From: Strigamia acuminata
Lineage: Eukaryota; Arthropoda; Chilopoda; Geophilomorpha; Linotaeniidae
Length of the DNA: 64,000 nt
Assembly (NCBI GenBank): GCA_949358305.1
Contig: OX442314.1
Coordinates: 28,567,118-28,631,117 of the forward strand
Direction of reading: 5' to 3'
The notes below the pieces were generated by a model. It was not told the DNA's origin and ran no database searches. It saw only the letters and a list, made by a program, of their open reading frames with translations. A program made the position numbers and the translations under genes. Each line of letters opens with the position of its first letter. The first letter of the stretch is position 1. Below, piece by piece: positions 29,401 through 38,600 of the stretch.

Positions 29401-31375
29401 TGAACCATTTGCAATGAAGCGCCGACCGCCCGATCTCACTATGAGGTGCCACAATAAAGAGTTTGTTGCTAACCGCTCCTTCTCAGAGCTCAAGAGAGTG
29501 AATCAGTTGGACGAAGACATCTTGGGAGGGGAAGAGATAAAGAAAGCAACAATAATTTTGGAAGAAAATCAAGAAAAGCCAAAAATGGAGAAAGGAGCAT
29601 TAAAAACAGATTGTGAGCAAGACAAACTGTGTCCAAACTTCAAAGACAATTGGAGTGAGCCAGACAACACTAGAATGATAGCAGTGCAGTCAACTCTGAA
29701 GAAACAAATCCTCTGTTTGTTACACGAGCCCCCGCTGACCAGCCACCCAGACAGGATGAGAAAAAACACTTCTTATCTCATTGGACAATATCCCCAATAT
29801 GTTGCCACTGGGCGGATTAAGATCTGTGCCCTCGCTAAACGCTTTGCTGTGGAGATCACAGAGAATTTATTCGATGCAGCACTGAAATTCAAATTCAAGA
29901 AAAAAGTATTATCAGACAATGACACGCAATTTGTCTTTCAAATATTCAAAGATTTTGATGGCAAATTAAAAAATATCCCGAGCAAGACATATGGATATGG
30001 GTGCAAGTGGAATCAAAACCTGATTGCACAAAATTTCGACATACTTGAGAGAATTCACAATTTGGAAACGGATATTCCATTCACGGACTGTGAAGCTAAT
30101 GACCATGTTTGGAAAGAAATTCACAAACTGCTCAGTGCAGCCAAGGATACGGCTGCCAGTCAGGCAGTTCAAAGAGGCAGTTCCGGCACGAGCAGAGCTG
30201 GACAGGGCGGCAATACTTACAAACTGCTGCAAATAATAGACAGCTACAAATCAGAGCCTGTGGATGTGGATCGGCTGACACAATATCTGCCAGAAGTTTC
30301 CCCAAAGACATGGTTAGAAATTCAGTCAAAATCAGAACACATTCACCGCTGCATCAAGACTTTAATAACGCTGCCGACAGAGATTGCAAATGAAGAACCA
30401 ACCACAGTGGGGCCCGGCCGCGCCAAGCACCAGAAACAAAGCAAAGCCGGTACAGCCCCCTCAATCGAAAATTCAATGACGGAAGCCCCAATAGATGATG
30501 AACGACATCTGGTGGAGTTATCAAACGAGAAGTGGGGCAGTCGATTAACCCCAATTGACCCAGTCATCGTTCAGGCGAGAAATATTCGCCCACAAGTCTG
30601 TGAGAAGATAAACCCTATCAACATTAACCAGCAACGTGACAATAATACAAACAGCCGGCAGAATCCCAATTGTAACAAACTCAAGACTTTTCTTCGTGAA
30701 ATGGAAAACGCCAAAGTCGCCGTCGCCACTTTGTCCAATACGGACTTGGCCCAAGATTGCCATGTAAAACAAGCTATGGCTGTTTGGACCACCGTTAATC
30801 GAGAGGATATAAGCATACCTCCATCAATGAGCGACATGTGGAGCCCAGTTGTCCCCTCGACAAGCAACATCCACTATGGTTTGACACACGACAGAGATGG
30901 ACTGTCTTGGCCAATTACATCAGCTAGCCAACAGCCAACCAGCCCCTGGTGTGTCATTTTACCACTTGCAGTTGAGCCCTCGACAACTTCACCATCAACT
31001 AACAATCGGGAGCGACAAGACTCATCGCAGAACTCACAGGATCAACAACCCAGAGTACCGAGAACAACAAAGTCAATTCCAACTCATACGGCTAGCCCAT
31101 TTGTACTGACCATTGCCATAGAGACATCGGCCACCCACAACGACAGTGGAACTCTCGTTGTATTCCTCACTCATTGGAGGCGTACACAGACCGAAACAAC
31201 ATGCAAACCAAAAAATAAACATGTTTGGTTCTCCATGAGTGAGCAAGTGAACCCACGTTCTATTTCCAACGGAAACCAATTATTCCCGACACCACACATC
31301 CCGGCTTCAGCCTTAAGTTTTGATTATACGTTACCACGGGCTAAGAGCTGGAGGAGAGTTAGGGATCGCTTGTGA
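26447..31375 (+). CDS. Element C giant fused ORF: gag-like, integrase remnant, ORF3-like
   Basis: One open frame of about 1640 codons fills the element; MSDKDEQ (26447) is the likely start because it matches the gag start of element B. The first part is gag-like (SDYHQRSDGPVP) with internal duplications (KEEQAASLTAP twice; SVSPE-AHLIRL twice). A Lys/Glu/Arg-rich coiled-coil region follows, at about 310-510 of the open frame counted from 26372. Near 1110-1290 lie integrase remnants: LLHEPPLTSH, VLSDNDTQF and DHVWKEIH match element B, but the glutamate region is altered. Near 1463, QAMAVWTTVNRE matches ORF3. No protease, RT, RNase H or zinc knuckle was found. It is probably a structural protein mobilised in trans. 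Confidence 0.8.
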   Translation: MSDKDEQSASETEQPMLKKGNRTSDYHQRSDGPVPEQSAKAKARANKQKVKAQKEEQAASLTAPHGAERERIPLNTQKEEQAASLTAPPGPERERVPLNTQTFEDTDTEVPENCEEIHEQSTERVSILVAEETHKTPRQTNTISTNPSPPVDQTLVRDQGGTPITSHVTARPASVSPEVAHLIRLEQTPRRGRSRTPITPQVTVRPASVSPEIAHLIRLTQQATRLKAAIDIPVGTSVWESITLLTDAICMAQAATPVATPAAETPMQQETPSEIGGFVPDPQKALYKAREKAREEARLETINRQRKLSAKRRQLWREEEEKQQRDKRTAERTERIIQKMRGDQEAEIKQEWNVTVEGKHKKAQDYKDQFRELLAQHKMEKLQKLREEAIIQHQKWEEQYHERMKAEKARKEKEQFLREQEEWERERWREEYEAKKQAIIDEQKRWEAENWKKETEKFQRKYEQDISKRNKREKDQKMNQKPACGSDIETRKRRTKPTKAAKLGRSQEEDRLEPKSRDRHPSKRSETGATTNASLDWKNTNKDREGPENEETKWHSFCGSSDGREPPPSGSQKKPQDGDEVPPRGAENRPHGNPSDPSDSSDDDHPSRLSTRGNQTGRDGDQRRPDPTSTSNQSFWSCHPRSQKRKDFVTNPKPHADKQTTKDNRKETSSRTKTLLSCLKSEFENYKHKPKKKARDRNATLLSRPSYTEVTSEVGQLTKLLTKASDDRTAQEKNLTKIVFSFSGRINCDQNKNKTLNNVRVSTLTPPPIVNICDEHGQTNKAEQAILEPMEKIKDLLPKNLNDKPERLQDDQSSPHQETDQQKQPDVTPAQPEQAISEREEAEESTSENDKTHHPHCAKQKCDEHHPEREDRQWNRLLPPMNKYKGTPCLNESKKLKDCVQEPNQSSTLHNPKVDCQIRASARSLIKTRATVKQKQLGKRAQPSPVGTLQTPQVTKPIRKKNQKEKRKKTREKRNRPAQSQAANCEPFAMKRRPPDLTMRCHNKEFVANRSFSELKRVNQLDEDILGGEEIKKATIILEENQEKPKMEKGALKTDCEQDKLCPNFKDNWSEPDNTRMIAVQSTLKKQILCLLHEPPLTSHPDRMRKNTSYLIGQYPQYVATGRIKICALAKRFAVEITENLFDAALKFKFKKKVLSDNDTQFVFQIFKDFDGKLKNIPSKTYGYGCKWNQNLIAQNFDILERIHNLETDIPFTDCEANDHVWKEIHKLLSAAKDTAASQAVQRGSSGTSRAGQGGNTYKLLQIIDSYKSEPVDVDRLTQYLPEVSPKTWLEIQSKSEHIHRCIKTLITLPTEIANEEPTTVGPGRAKHQKQSKAGTAPSIENSMTEAPIDDERHLVELSNEKWGSRLTPIDPVIVQARNIRPQVCEKINPININQQRDNNTNSRQNPNCNKLKTFLREMENAKVAVATLSNTDLAQDCHVKQAMAVWTTVNREDISIPPSMSDMWSPVVPSTSNIHYGLTHDRDGLSWPITSASQQPTSPWCVILPLAVEPSTTSPSTNNRERQDSSQNSQDQQPRVPRTTKSIPTHTASPFVLTIAIETSATHNDSGTLVVFLTHWRRTQTETTCKPKNKHVWFSMSEQVNPRSISNGNQLFPTPHIPASALSFDYTLPRAKSWRRVRDRL

Positions 31376-31406
31376 ACACCCTGTGTTCAAAGCTGGGGGA
31401 AGGACG

Positions 31407-32225
31407 TGTGGTGAGCAAAAGGGATAAATATTCCCCCCAAGCGGATATTTGCCTTTTGACTCACTGCAACAGACGGGTCATTCCTCTCGTGTTGGCTCCG
31501 CCTCTCTCTGAGCAGGTGTGTGCCCGGAGGGGAGTGAGGTGTCGGGTGGCAAGCCCCCATTGGCTGCGCCGGCCCCTCACACTGACCCATAAAAGGGAGA
31601 AATTTCCGCCAAAAGACAGAACTTACACAAACGACACCAAGAACACAGCAACTACCTCACCGTCAGGCCAAATTCAACTACAAGTTAGGATTGATCGAGG
31701 ATCGCTGAGTAAAGTGCGAACTGTAACTCTCACGAAGTCACTTGCGAGCTATTCCTGCGAAAGCACGAGAATAGCCCTTGTGAAATCACCCAGAATAATC
31801 GCCCAGACGATTATTCGCCGAAGTAAGTGTCCGAGTGCTTTGTAGGGAACCCCAAAGTTCCTAGACGAGGCCTCTGCGACGCTAAACCAAACCCTAGACA
31901 ACAGGCACGGATAGAAGACTCGAAAGAGCATTCCACCGCGTCCGTGAAGACGAATCCGTGACGAATTAACGACAACTCGAGACGCCGCCTTTGTTCCGCC
32001 GACCACGCGGAATCGACGACGCCATCTTGAGAAATCCTTTGTTCGACGCTGACCACGTCGACTCTAGAATTATTACTGAGTGTATTTTAAAGGCATAAAG
32101 CCTGGTGAATAAATTACCTGTTTATTTACATACATTTGGTATTCATTTGGGTATTTACATAATTGATCACAGGTAAAGTATTACACGTTAGCGCTATTTA
32201 AACCTATACAAAGTAGGACGCGACA
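31407..32225 (+). repeat. Element C 3' LTR
   Basis: 819 bp, preceded by the purine-rich stretch CTGGGGGAAGGACG. It is followed by the AGGT duplication. Confidence 0.9.
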
Positions 32226-32355
32226 AGGTGTTGCCATCTAATGCACCAATCGCCATTTATATATTTGCTTCCATATTTCAGCAATCTGATGTCGGAACAT
32301 ACTGAACTTTTTGTTCAATGTTACCCGGCATGTTCAATGTTACCCCAGATGACGG

Positions 32356-32908
32356 TACATAGATAATCAAGCGCTTCCAGAGTAATTTTCAACTGGTCAA
32401 ATATTTGATCATACTTTTCCGAAATTCGTTTCACAAGTGTTACACGGTTCATTGGTTTATACGTCGGATTAAATGTTTTAAGAAGTCGTCGAAACTCATC
32501 ATCTTCAACTAATCGCAAAGGTTGCCAACGCATGATGATGAAACAAATGACAGCTTCTTCACAATTCTTTTGACTACTGGAAGTTCGATCTGAAATGGGG
32601 AAATTCAGAGTTCCCTGGCTGCCGTGCGATTCCGGATCAATTTCAACTGCTTTACGTTTTTGCGCAGTTGTAATTGATTTCGTGTGTTGGATAAATTTGT
32701 CCAATCGAGCCCCATGCTTAGCGCTAATATGACGTTTCAAATTAGCAGTGGTTCCAGCTGCTACCGAAATCGGCATTCCGCAAATAACACATTTGGCAGA
32801 AAAGTTCTTCCCATTGAAAGACATGCAACGAAAAAATGTACCGTCATATACTGGTTTCTTACGAATTTCGGTCAACTCCACAGCTTCAGCTTCCATATTA
32901 CGATACAA
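32356..32908 (-). pseudogene. hAT transposase, N-terminal part with BED zinc finger
   Basis: The frame begins MYRNMEAEAVEL and holds a BED-type finger (CVICGMPISVAAG then LKRHISAKH, about residues 35-65), followed by the helical part before the catalytic core (LKTFNPTYKP, about 145). At residue 183 or so it runs into the TIR element; the hAT frame resumes at 24754. The host gene was therefore open when the insertion occurred. Confidence 0.85.
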
Positions 32909-33256
32909 GATCTCGGAAAAAACGATTACGAAAGGGAATTGAATGGCAAACTATTGTTGCAAATCCGTCAAATCCACCAAAACAATAAAACACGCAACAG
33001 GTTGTCAGGGTAGAATATCACAAGTTGTTTTATTAAATCAAATTACACTCCTTTAATATTAAAAAATTCGTCCATGATTGGCTGTGACGTAAAACGTCAG
33101 GTGAACGAACTAGAAACGAACTAGAACGTAGTTTGCGTCAAAAAAACAAACTTTGTTCGTTTTTTACGTTCTTTCAAAAAGGGGAACTAGTTTGCATTCG
33201 TAGTTCGCGAACTACGAACTAAGTTCGCAAACGCGAACTATTAGTTCTCGTTCGAT
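32909..33256. other. hAT 5' non-coding end with subterminal repeats
   Basis: No gene. Between about 33100 and 33245 there are more than ten GAACTA/TAGTTC and GTTCG words in both directions. Confidence 0.6.
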
Positions 33257-33654
33257 ACAACACTGCCGTTTACGCACACTGAAAATGTATTTTAAAAAAT
33301 TCAATAACGTTTTTCAATTTATTTTCAGAGCAAACCGCACTATATAATTATCACTGACGTGACGAGGCCTAATTTAAATTTAAATTAAATACTTAAATAA
33401 AAAAAGTTATTAATGTATGTAATTATTATTTTTAACGTTTTTCGTTTTTCACAGAGAAAATTGTTAATTGAATTTTTAATTTGAAATTTTATAAAAAATA
33501 ACTAAACTTTCGACCTGCAGTGTCGCTAAAATTAATAAGTGACTTGATGTAACTGGTTTTCGGTCACTTGCAACAAAGTTCCCGTATGGCCTGCAAATCA
33601 TGATAAGACAATCTCATCACAAGACAAGCGTCTTGGTCCTTCTCCACTCAAAAT
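33257..33654. promoter_or_regulatory. 5' flank of the split channel unit
   Basis: It corresponds to 57545-57960 and 48775-49160, the sequence upstream of exon a in copies 3 and 2. Shared blocks include TTTTCAGTGTGCGTAAA-like acceptor sequence (minus strand), CTAATTTAAATTTAAATT, and GACTTGATGTAAC followed by GGTTTTCGGTCAC. No core promoter can be named. Confidence 0.5.
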
Positions 33655-33782
33655 TCAAACGTGAAATTTAATAATTAAAATAAAATTATTGACAATAACA
33701 CCAGGCAAATCTTTATTTTCGAGAAAGTAGAAGCTTTTTAAGATTTCGCTAAGCACCCCCTTATGCTTCACTGCAGCATAAT
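33655..33782 (-). other. Conserved block z, candidate exon (first of three)
   Basis: The minus strand has TAATTTCAG followed by an open frame (VKHKGVLSEILKSF..) to TGA. Equivalent blocks are at 49161-49285 and 57961-58085, and the indel between them is a multiple of three. It could be the terminal exon of the upstream channel gene or a leader exon of the next one. The partner block y at about 33842-33908 does not join it in this frame. Confidence 0.35.
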
Positions 33783-33841
33783 CTGAAATTAGACCAAAGA
33801 GACAAACACTTGTTGTGATCCGGGAGTTTATTTGAATAAAT

Positions 33842-33908
33842 ACTTACCTTTTATCCAAATAACTCACAATCGAGATGCCTCTGTGGGGCTTAAACTCTAA
33901 TAGCCTGT
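33842..33908 (-). other. Conserved block y, candidate exon
   Basis: The minus strand shows TTTTTACAG, about 67 bases, then GTAAGT; an alternative GTGAGT lies inside. The copy near 49360-49412 is nearly identical. The coding frame is unclear, so it may be untranslated. Confidence 0.3.
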
Positions 33909-34847
33909 AAAAATGTGTCTAGGGGTGTTGAAAAATAAGGAATACAGTTTTGATTGAACAAAAATGGTAAATTGTGCTTTATTCGTGGAAATTACAAATG
34001 ATTTAGGAAATATAATATATTATTACGAAAATATTAGAGGTTAAATTTAAGACTAAAAAAGGAAGAATTAGAAATGAAATGTGAGCGGCAGGGTTCACAT
34101 GAAACAAAGGAAGTTTTCGCACGCAACAAACGGTGTTTGTTGCACACAAAATGGCGAAGCGGACTCGCCTGGAAAAATTTCACTGCACGTATGATGGCAA
34201 GCTCCGGAAGAACTCGGCGGTGGCTTACAGTCGCTTACGATGGTTCACGGCAAGTGTGGGTGCTGTGACCGTATCGGTGAGTCCTAGATAGTTCAACGGG
34301 ACTCACGATAACCGACGGTGAGCGGTTTCTTGGGCGTTACTCAAGATTTGTACAAGTGCGTGTAACAGACAGTGCCTGTTACACACGAGCGCAAATGTGG
34401 CTGGTTCCACTGGAAACTCAGTGGAAACAGCAGAGTCTCAACTCACCAAACGATACACTATCAATACCTGAAGTTCTGGGTGATTCAAAGCAGTGATGTT
34501 GTGTGTTGTTGGTGTGATGTCAAGAGTGAGCAAAACCGCCAAAATTTGGGGTTTTATGCACTCTCTGGTCCTGCGCACTAAATGTGCTCAGAAAGCTAAT
34601 TTTGGTGCAACAAAGGAATTTGTTGCACAAAAATCGTTGCTATTGCACCATATCCCTGGCCAAAATGAGGGTGAAGTGTGCCAAGGCACACTTCAGTTCT
34701 GCGCACAAACTGTGCGCCGTGAGCTCAATTTGGTGCAAAAGTGTGGCAATCCTGCACCTGTAGGCCTGGCACACTTCGGATCTGCGCAGTAAAGCTGCGC
34801 AATTAGCTTGGTTTGGTGGCACCACTCAATCGCCAAATCCTTTTCCG
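33909..34847. other. Intergenic stretch shared with 49413-51069
   Basis: No gene is supported. It contains several short palindromes built on TGTGC/GCACA (for example near 34610-34640, 34675-34700 and 34785-34800). TTAA at 34047-34050 is the empty site of the MITE found in the other copy. Confidence 0.5.
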
Positions 34848-35240
34848 GTGCCATTTTGCACAATAAAAGTGCCATTATGCACAATAAAAGTGCCATTATG
34901 CACATGAAAAATGTCATATTGCACATGAAAAGTGTCATTTTACACATGAAAAGTGCCATTGAACACATGAAAAGTGCCATTTTACACATGAAAAGTGCCA
35001 TTTTACACATGAAAAGTGCCATTGTACACATGAAAACTGCCATTTTACACATGAAAAGTGCCATTTTACACATGAAAAGTGCCATTTTACACATGAAAAG
35101 TGCCATTTTACACATGAAAAGTGCCATTTTACACATGAAAAGTGCCATTTTACACATGAAAAGTGCCATTTTACACATGAAAAGTGCCATTTTTCACATG
35201 AAAAGTGCCATTGTACACATGAAAAGTGCCGTATTGCACA
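34848..35240. repeat. 21-bp minisatellite, about 19 units
   Basis: The unit is GTGCCATTTTACACATGAAAA with small variants. Because 21 is a multiple of three and the unit has no stop in some frames on either strand, long spurious ORFs arise. The homologous array at 51070-51216 has exactly 7 units. Confidence 0.95.
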
Positions 35241-35288
35241 CATAGATACATACATACTAAGGTAATTATTAATTTTGGGGATAGGAGA

Positions 35289-35667
35289 TTACTTTTTACA
35301 TGTTACAAACAACAATGAAATGACATTCTGTAATAGCTCTGGTATTACCAGCAACGACAAACCAAAAAACAAACCAAAACTATTTCCCACATCACAGAAC
35401 AGAGCGTTTAGGCTGTATACATCATATTCTTTAAATTTCTCTATTAAATTATTTACGGGCATAATTGCAGCAACTGACACAATACTTGTGTTAGGTTGTT
35501 GAAAATAAACACGTGTTTGGTATATATTCTCTGTGCAGGAAGGTTGACAGTAACATTCTTTCTTTATGTCGGTCTTCAGAGATAAATGAATAAACGTGGA
35601 CAAAGCTTCTTTGGCTTCTTCGGCAGAGCTGCATGTGTTGGTCAAATTGTTCTCGGTGAAAGGTAAT
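35289..35667 (-). CDS. Channel copy 2 exon e: TM2 of domain 2 and C-terminus
   Basis: After a CTAG acceptor it encodes LPFTENNLTNTC, the C-x-C-x-x-x-C motif CYCQPSC (residues 38-44 of the exon), and TM2 (about 88-115) with the G-x-S filter motif GLS at 102-104. The first C of the C-x-C motif lies 64 residues before GLS, exactly as in domain 1. A stop follows about 10 residues after TM2, so the cytoplasmic tail is very short unless a later exon is used. Confidence 0.85.
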
Positions 35668-38600
35668 CTAGTTGAATACAGCAGTAATATAATATTATTT
35701 TACAACACATGGCAATTTGTATAGAAATTAGATGAATGTTTCAATTTCAATGAACTTTGGCATTTTTGGATGAGTGACTTACTTGCATTTGATTGATTGA
35801 AATTTACTTCGAAAGCATTCGTTTCGGCATCGGACATGCTCTTCTCGTGCGACGCAGGCATGTGATTTTAAATTAAGTGATATTTTCTACAGCGATTAAA
35901 AATAATTTCAATTTTATGACTGCAACATGAAAATATACTCTGGCTCATCGTAAATGTGTACCCAGTTCCTTTTGGCCGAGCCTGTTTACTCCTAACTGTT
36001 GCCTTTGTACTACCACCAGGAAATGTAGTTTTGTTGTGTTTTTAATTTGTTTGATTATTGTAATGGTTGAAATAATGTTAATTGACTTTTATTTAATAAT
36101 AAAATGTTTTAAAAAATCTTAAAGCAATGCTGTTATTTTTTCAAAATACATGTTTGTTCAGTTCGTTCAGTTTATTGGTTGCTTTTTCAGGAAAGCAAGC
36201 AATTTTTGAATTTTATGATTGATTGTTTTGTCTGGCAAGCACTCAACATGTATTTTGGCCTATTTTTATTTATACCCTAGTGAAATGGCTCGCCAATAGA
36301 AACTGGATACCCACTTACGATGAGCCAGAGTAATTACTTTACTTTTACGTATTCAAGTGATATGATGCTTTGAGTTTTTCCTACTGGCAATTTTAAAGCA
36401 GAAATGCAAAAAACCCAAAGCATCTATAGTACTGTACACTTGTTCAATCCAAAAGAGTCCTTTCTCCCATTACTCTCATTACTCTCATTACTCTCATTAC
36501 TCCTAACTCTACCACCAGGAGAAGTATTTTTTATTTTTATTTATTATTGTGATTATTATGATCGTTTAAATTGATACCGATAATCGGCAACCGAATATCG
36601 GCCAATACCGATACCTGCGCCGATATTTAAATTAAAATATCCAACCCACCCCCCAAAATAATAAAAAAAAAAATTTAAATTGCGTTTATTTTATTTAAAA
36701 AATTTAAAATTTAAAATTTAATGTAACCTTCTACAAGTATACAGGGTGTCCCAAAAGTCTGATCCACCCTAAATATTTCGTGAGCAATTGCATCTCGGCC
36801 AACTTTGATGAAGCGATCGTATAGGAAGTTGGGTGAGAGCAATCCAATGATGTCATCAAATTTGACCTTGAAGGCCAATTTCAAGGTCATTCACTTGCTA
36901 ACTTCTAAACCAATCAGGTTTGAGAAAGATTTTCAATTACAAAGTTGTAGAGCACCATCTAATTAGTCTATACTCAAAACCACCCCATTGTTGATCTGTT
37001 TACGCCTAACTTTGTACTGTGTTCTACTACGTGGAAAAGTAGTTCTGTGTCAAAGCATCACTTTTGACAATGTTGGTAATCGAGCACAATGTCTGGAGTT
37101 CGATTACAATTCTAGTGTTTTAGACTACTTTTTTGTGCCACTACACCAGTGAAATAGATCAACGTTGGAGTGGTTTTGGGTATAGAACTGTTCTTAAAAA
37201 AATTATCTCTTACTGAAAAGTTTTGAGAAAAAAGGTTTGAAATATTGGTCTACTCAGCTTTGTAACCTAAAACTATTGAGGCAACCAAGCTAATCCTCAA
37301 TTAGGACACATTATTGGGTCATACTTGTAAGTAGAAGAAAGGAAACACAAAAGAAAGGAAATTATTTATTTTGGAAATACATTCCACATGATAGGATTAC
37401 CGAAATATCGGCCGATAGCCGATACCGATATCGATATCGGTCAAAGTCTAGGAGAAAGCACTCTTTTAGATTGAACAAGAAAGGATCACAAAAGGATACT
37501 GTTGCAGTGTACGGGCTTCCCTTGTCAATTTCAAAATGGCCACCACACAAGTTAGATAAGGGACAAATAAACTTCCAATTTCTCTAATGATTGCAGATGA
37601 AGCATTCAAACCCAAAAGTAAGCATTTTTCTAATTTCACTACAATGCATACATACATTAACAAATGTAAATTGCATTATTGAAGAAGTAGACTGCATGAG
37701 GTTCCGCTGACTCGTAAGAATAGATTCTATCTTTGCTCCAGGTGGCCGCACATACAACTGAGGAGATAAAAATATCGATCAGATTCAACTTTCAACAAAC
37801 ATCAGAAAATGTTGACAGAGAAGCACACTAAATACTAATGTCAATGTTAGATGCTAATAAAAAGTGCAAAGTGCACCTACCTGCCACAAGCCATGAGAAC
37901 ATGTGATGTCTTTATTTTTTATAAAGCTTAACAAAACCGTTGATCCAACTCCAGCAAACTTCATTGGCTCTAAATTGAATTAACAACTCACGTAATTTTA
38001 ATATTTATTTAAATTGTTCTAGTACTTAGTTCGAACTCGAAGCATCTTCCCGAATGCATGTTTATATCATCCCTACTAAAGGTATCGTTTTTTTTCCTCA
38101 ACCCAGCTCCCTGGTGTGAAAGATTAAATAATTATACGTCAGAAATAAACGAGACAACAAGAAAAAACAACTACTTTCAGTACTGCATCCACGACGTATT
38201 CATCAAATCTCGGTTTCTGGTATTCCCAAACCTTTTCGAGTGATGGTTTTTTATCACTCTTCATTAGATCAATAAAATGAACTTCGCACTGGTGCTTTTT
38301 AATCTTCTTTGCATATTTTTTCGTGTACGCTGCCGTTAAAAGGCCTTCAGTGCAGGCAATTACATTAGGCATGTAAATTGTGTTGTTTTCGTGAACTGTA
38401 ACGACTGTTTTGGTCGGTTCGCTGTAGTAAAACTGGATTTTAGTTGCGACGACATACGATGCAATTACAGCACCTGCAAACAAAACGGTGTATTGCACAT
38501 AACGAGTGGTTTTTGATTTATATGCAATAATTTTTTTGTTTTTCCTCTCCAGCTTTCCGTGAATCTTCACTATTTTGCTAGCAATTTTTTTCGTCGACGG

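Larger units (their letters stand above)
25552..32225 (+). mobile_element. Element C: non-autonomous LTR retrotransposon related to element B
   Basis: Two LTRs of 819 bp (25552-26370 and 31407-32225) carry TGTGGTGAG..ACGCGACA ends and are flanked by the duplication AGGT (25548-25551 and 32226-32229). I count about six differences between them, under 1 percent, so it is young. The interior is one long frame that lacks protease, reverse transcriptase and RNase H. The primer site and the gag N-terminus link it to element B. Confidence 0.9.
24756..32355. mobile_element. Tc1/mariner-superfamily TIR element inserted in the hAT gene, itself split by element C
   Basis: Inverted ends CCGTCATCTGGGGTAACA (24756 inward) and the exact complement (ending 32355) are each bordered by TA, the target duplication of this superfamily. 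Without element C the element is about 0.92 kb. It codes for nothing recognisable and repeats the word GGGGTAACATTGAA near both ends, so it is a non-autonomous MITE-like element. Confidence 0.85.
24007..33256 (-). mobile_element. hAT-family DNA transposon (degenerate), host of a nested insertion
   Basis: Two pieces of one hAT transposase gene lie at 32908-32356 and 24754-24044, with a Tc1/mariner-type element and LTR element C in between. The 5' end (33080-33250) is crowded with GAACTA/GTTCG words, typical of hAT subterminal transposase sites. Exact ends are uncertain. It separates the exon-a fragment at 23921 from its 5' flank at 33257. Confidence 0.75.

Noticed and set aside
34693-35255. 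Long ORFs on both strands (repeats of MALFMCK and of KSAILHM)
   Set aside because: They are by-products of the 21-bp minisatellite: the unit is a multiple of three and lacks stops in several frames.
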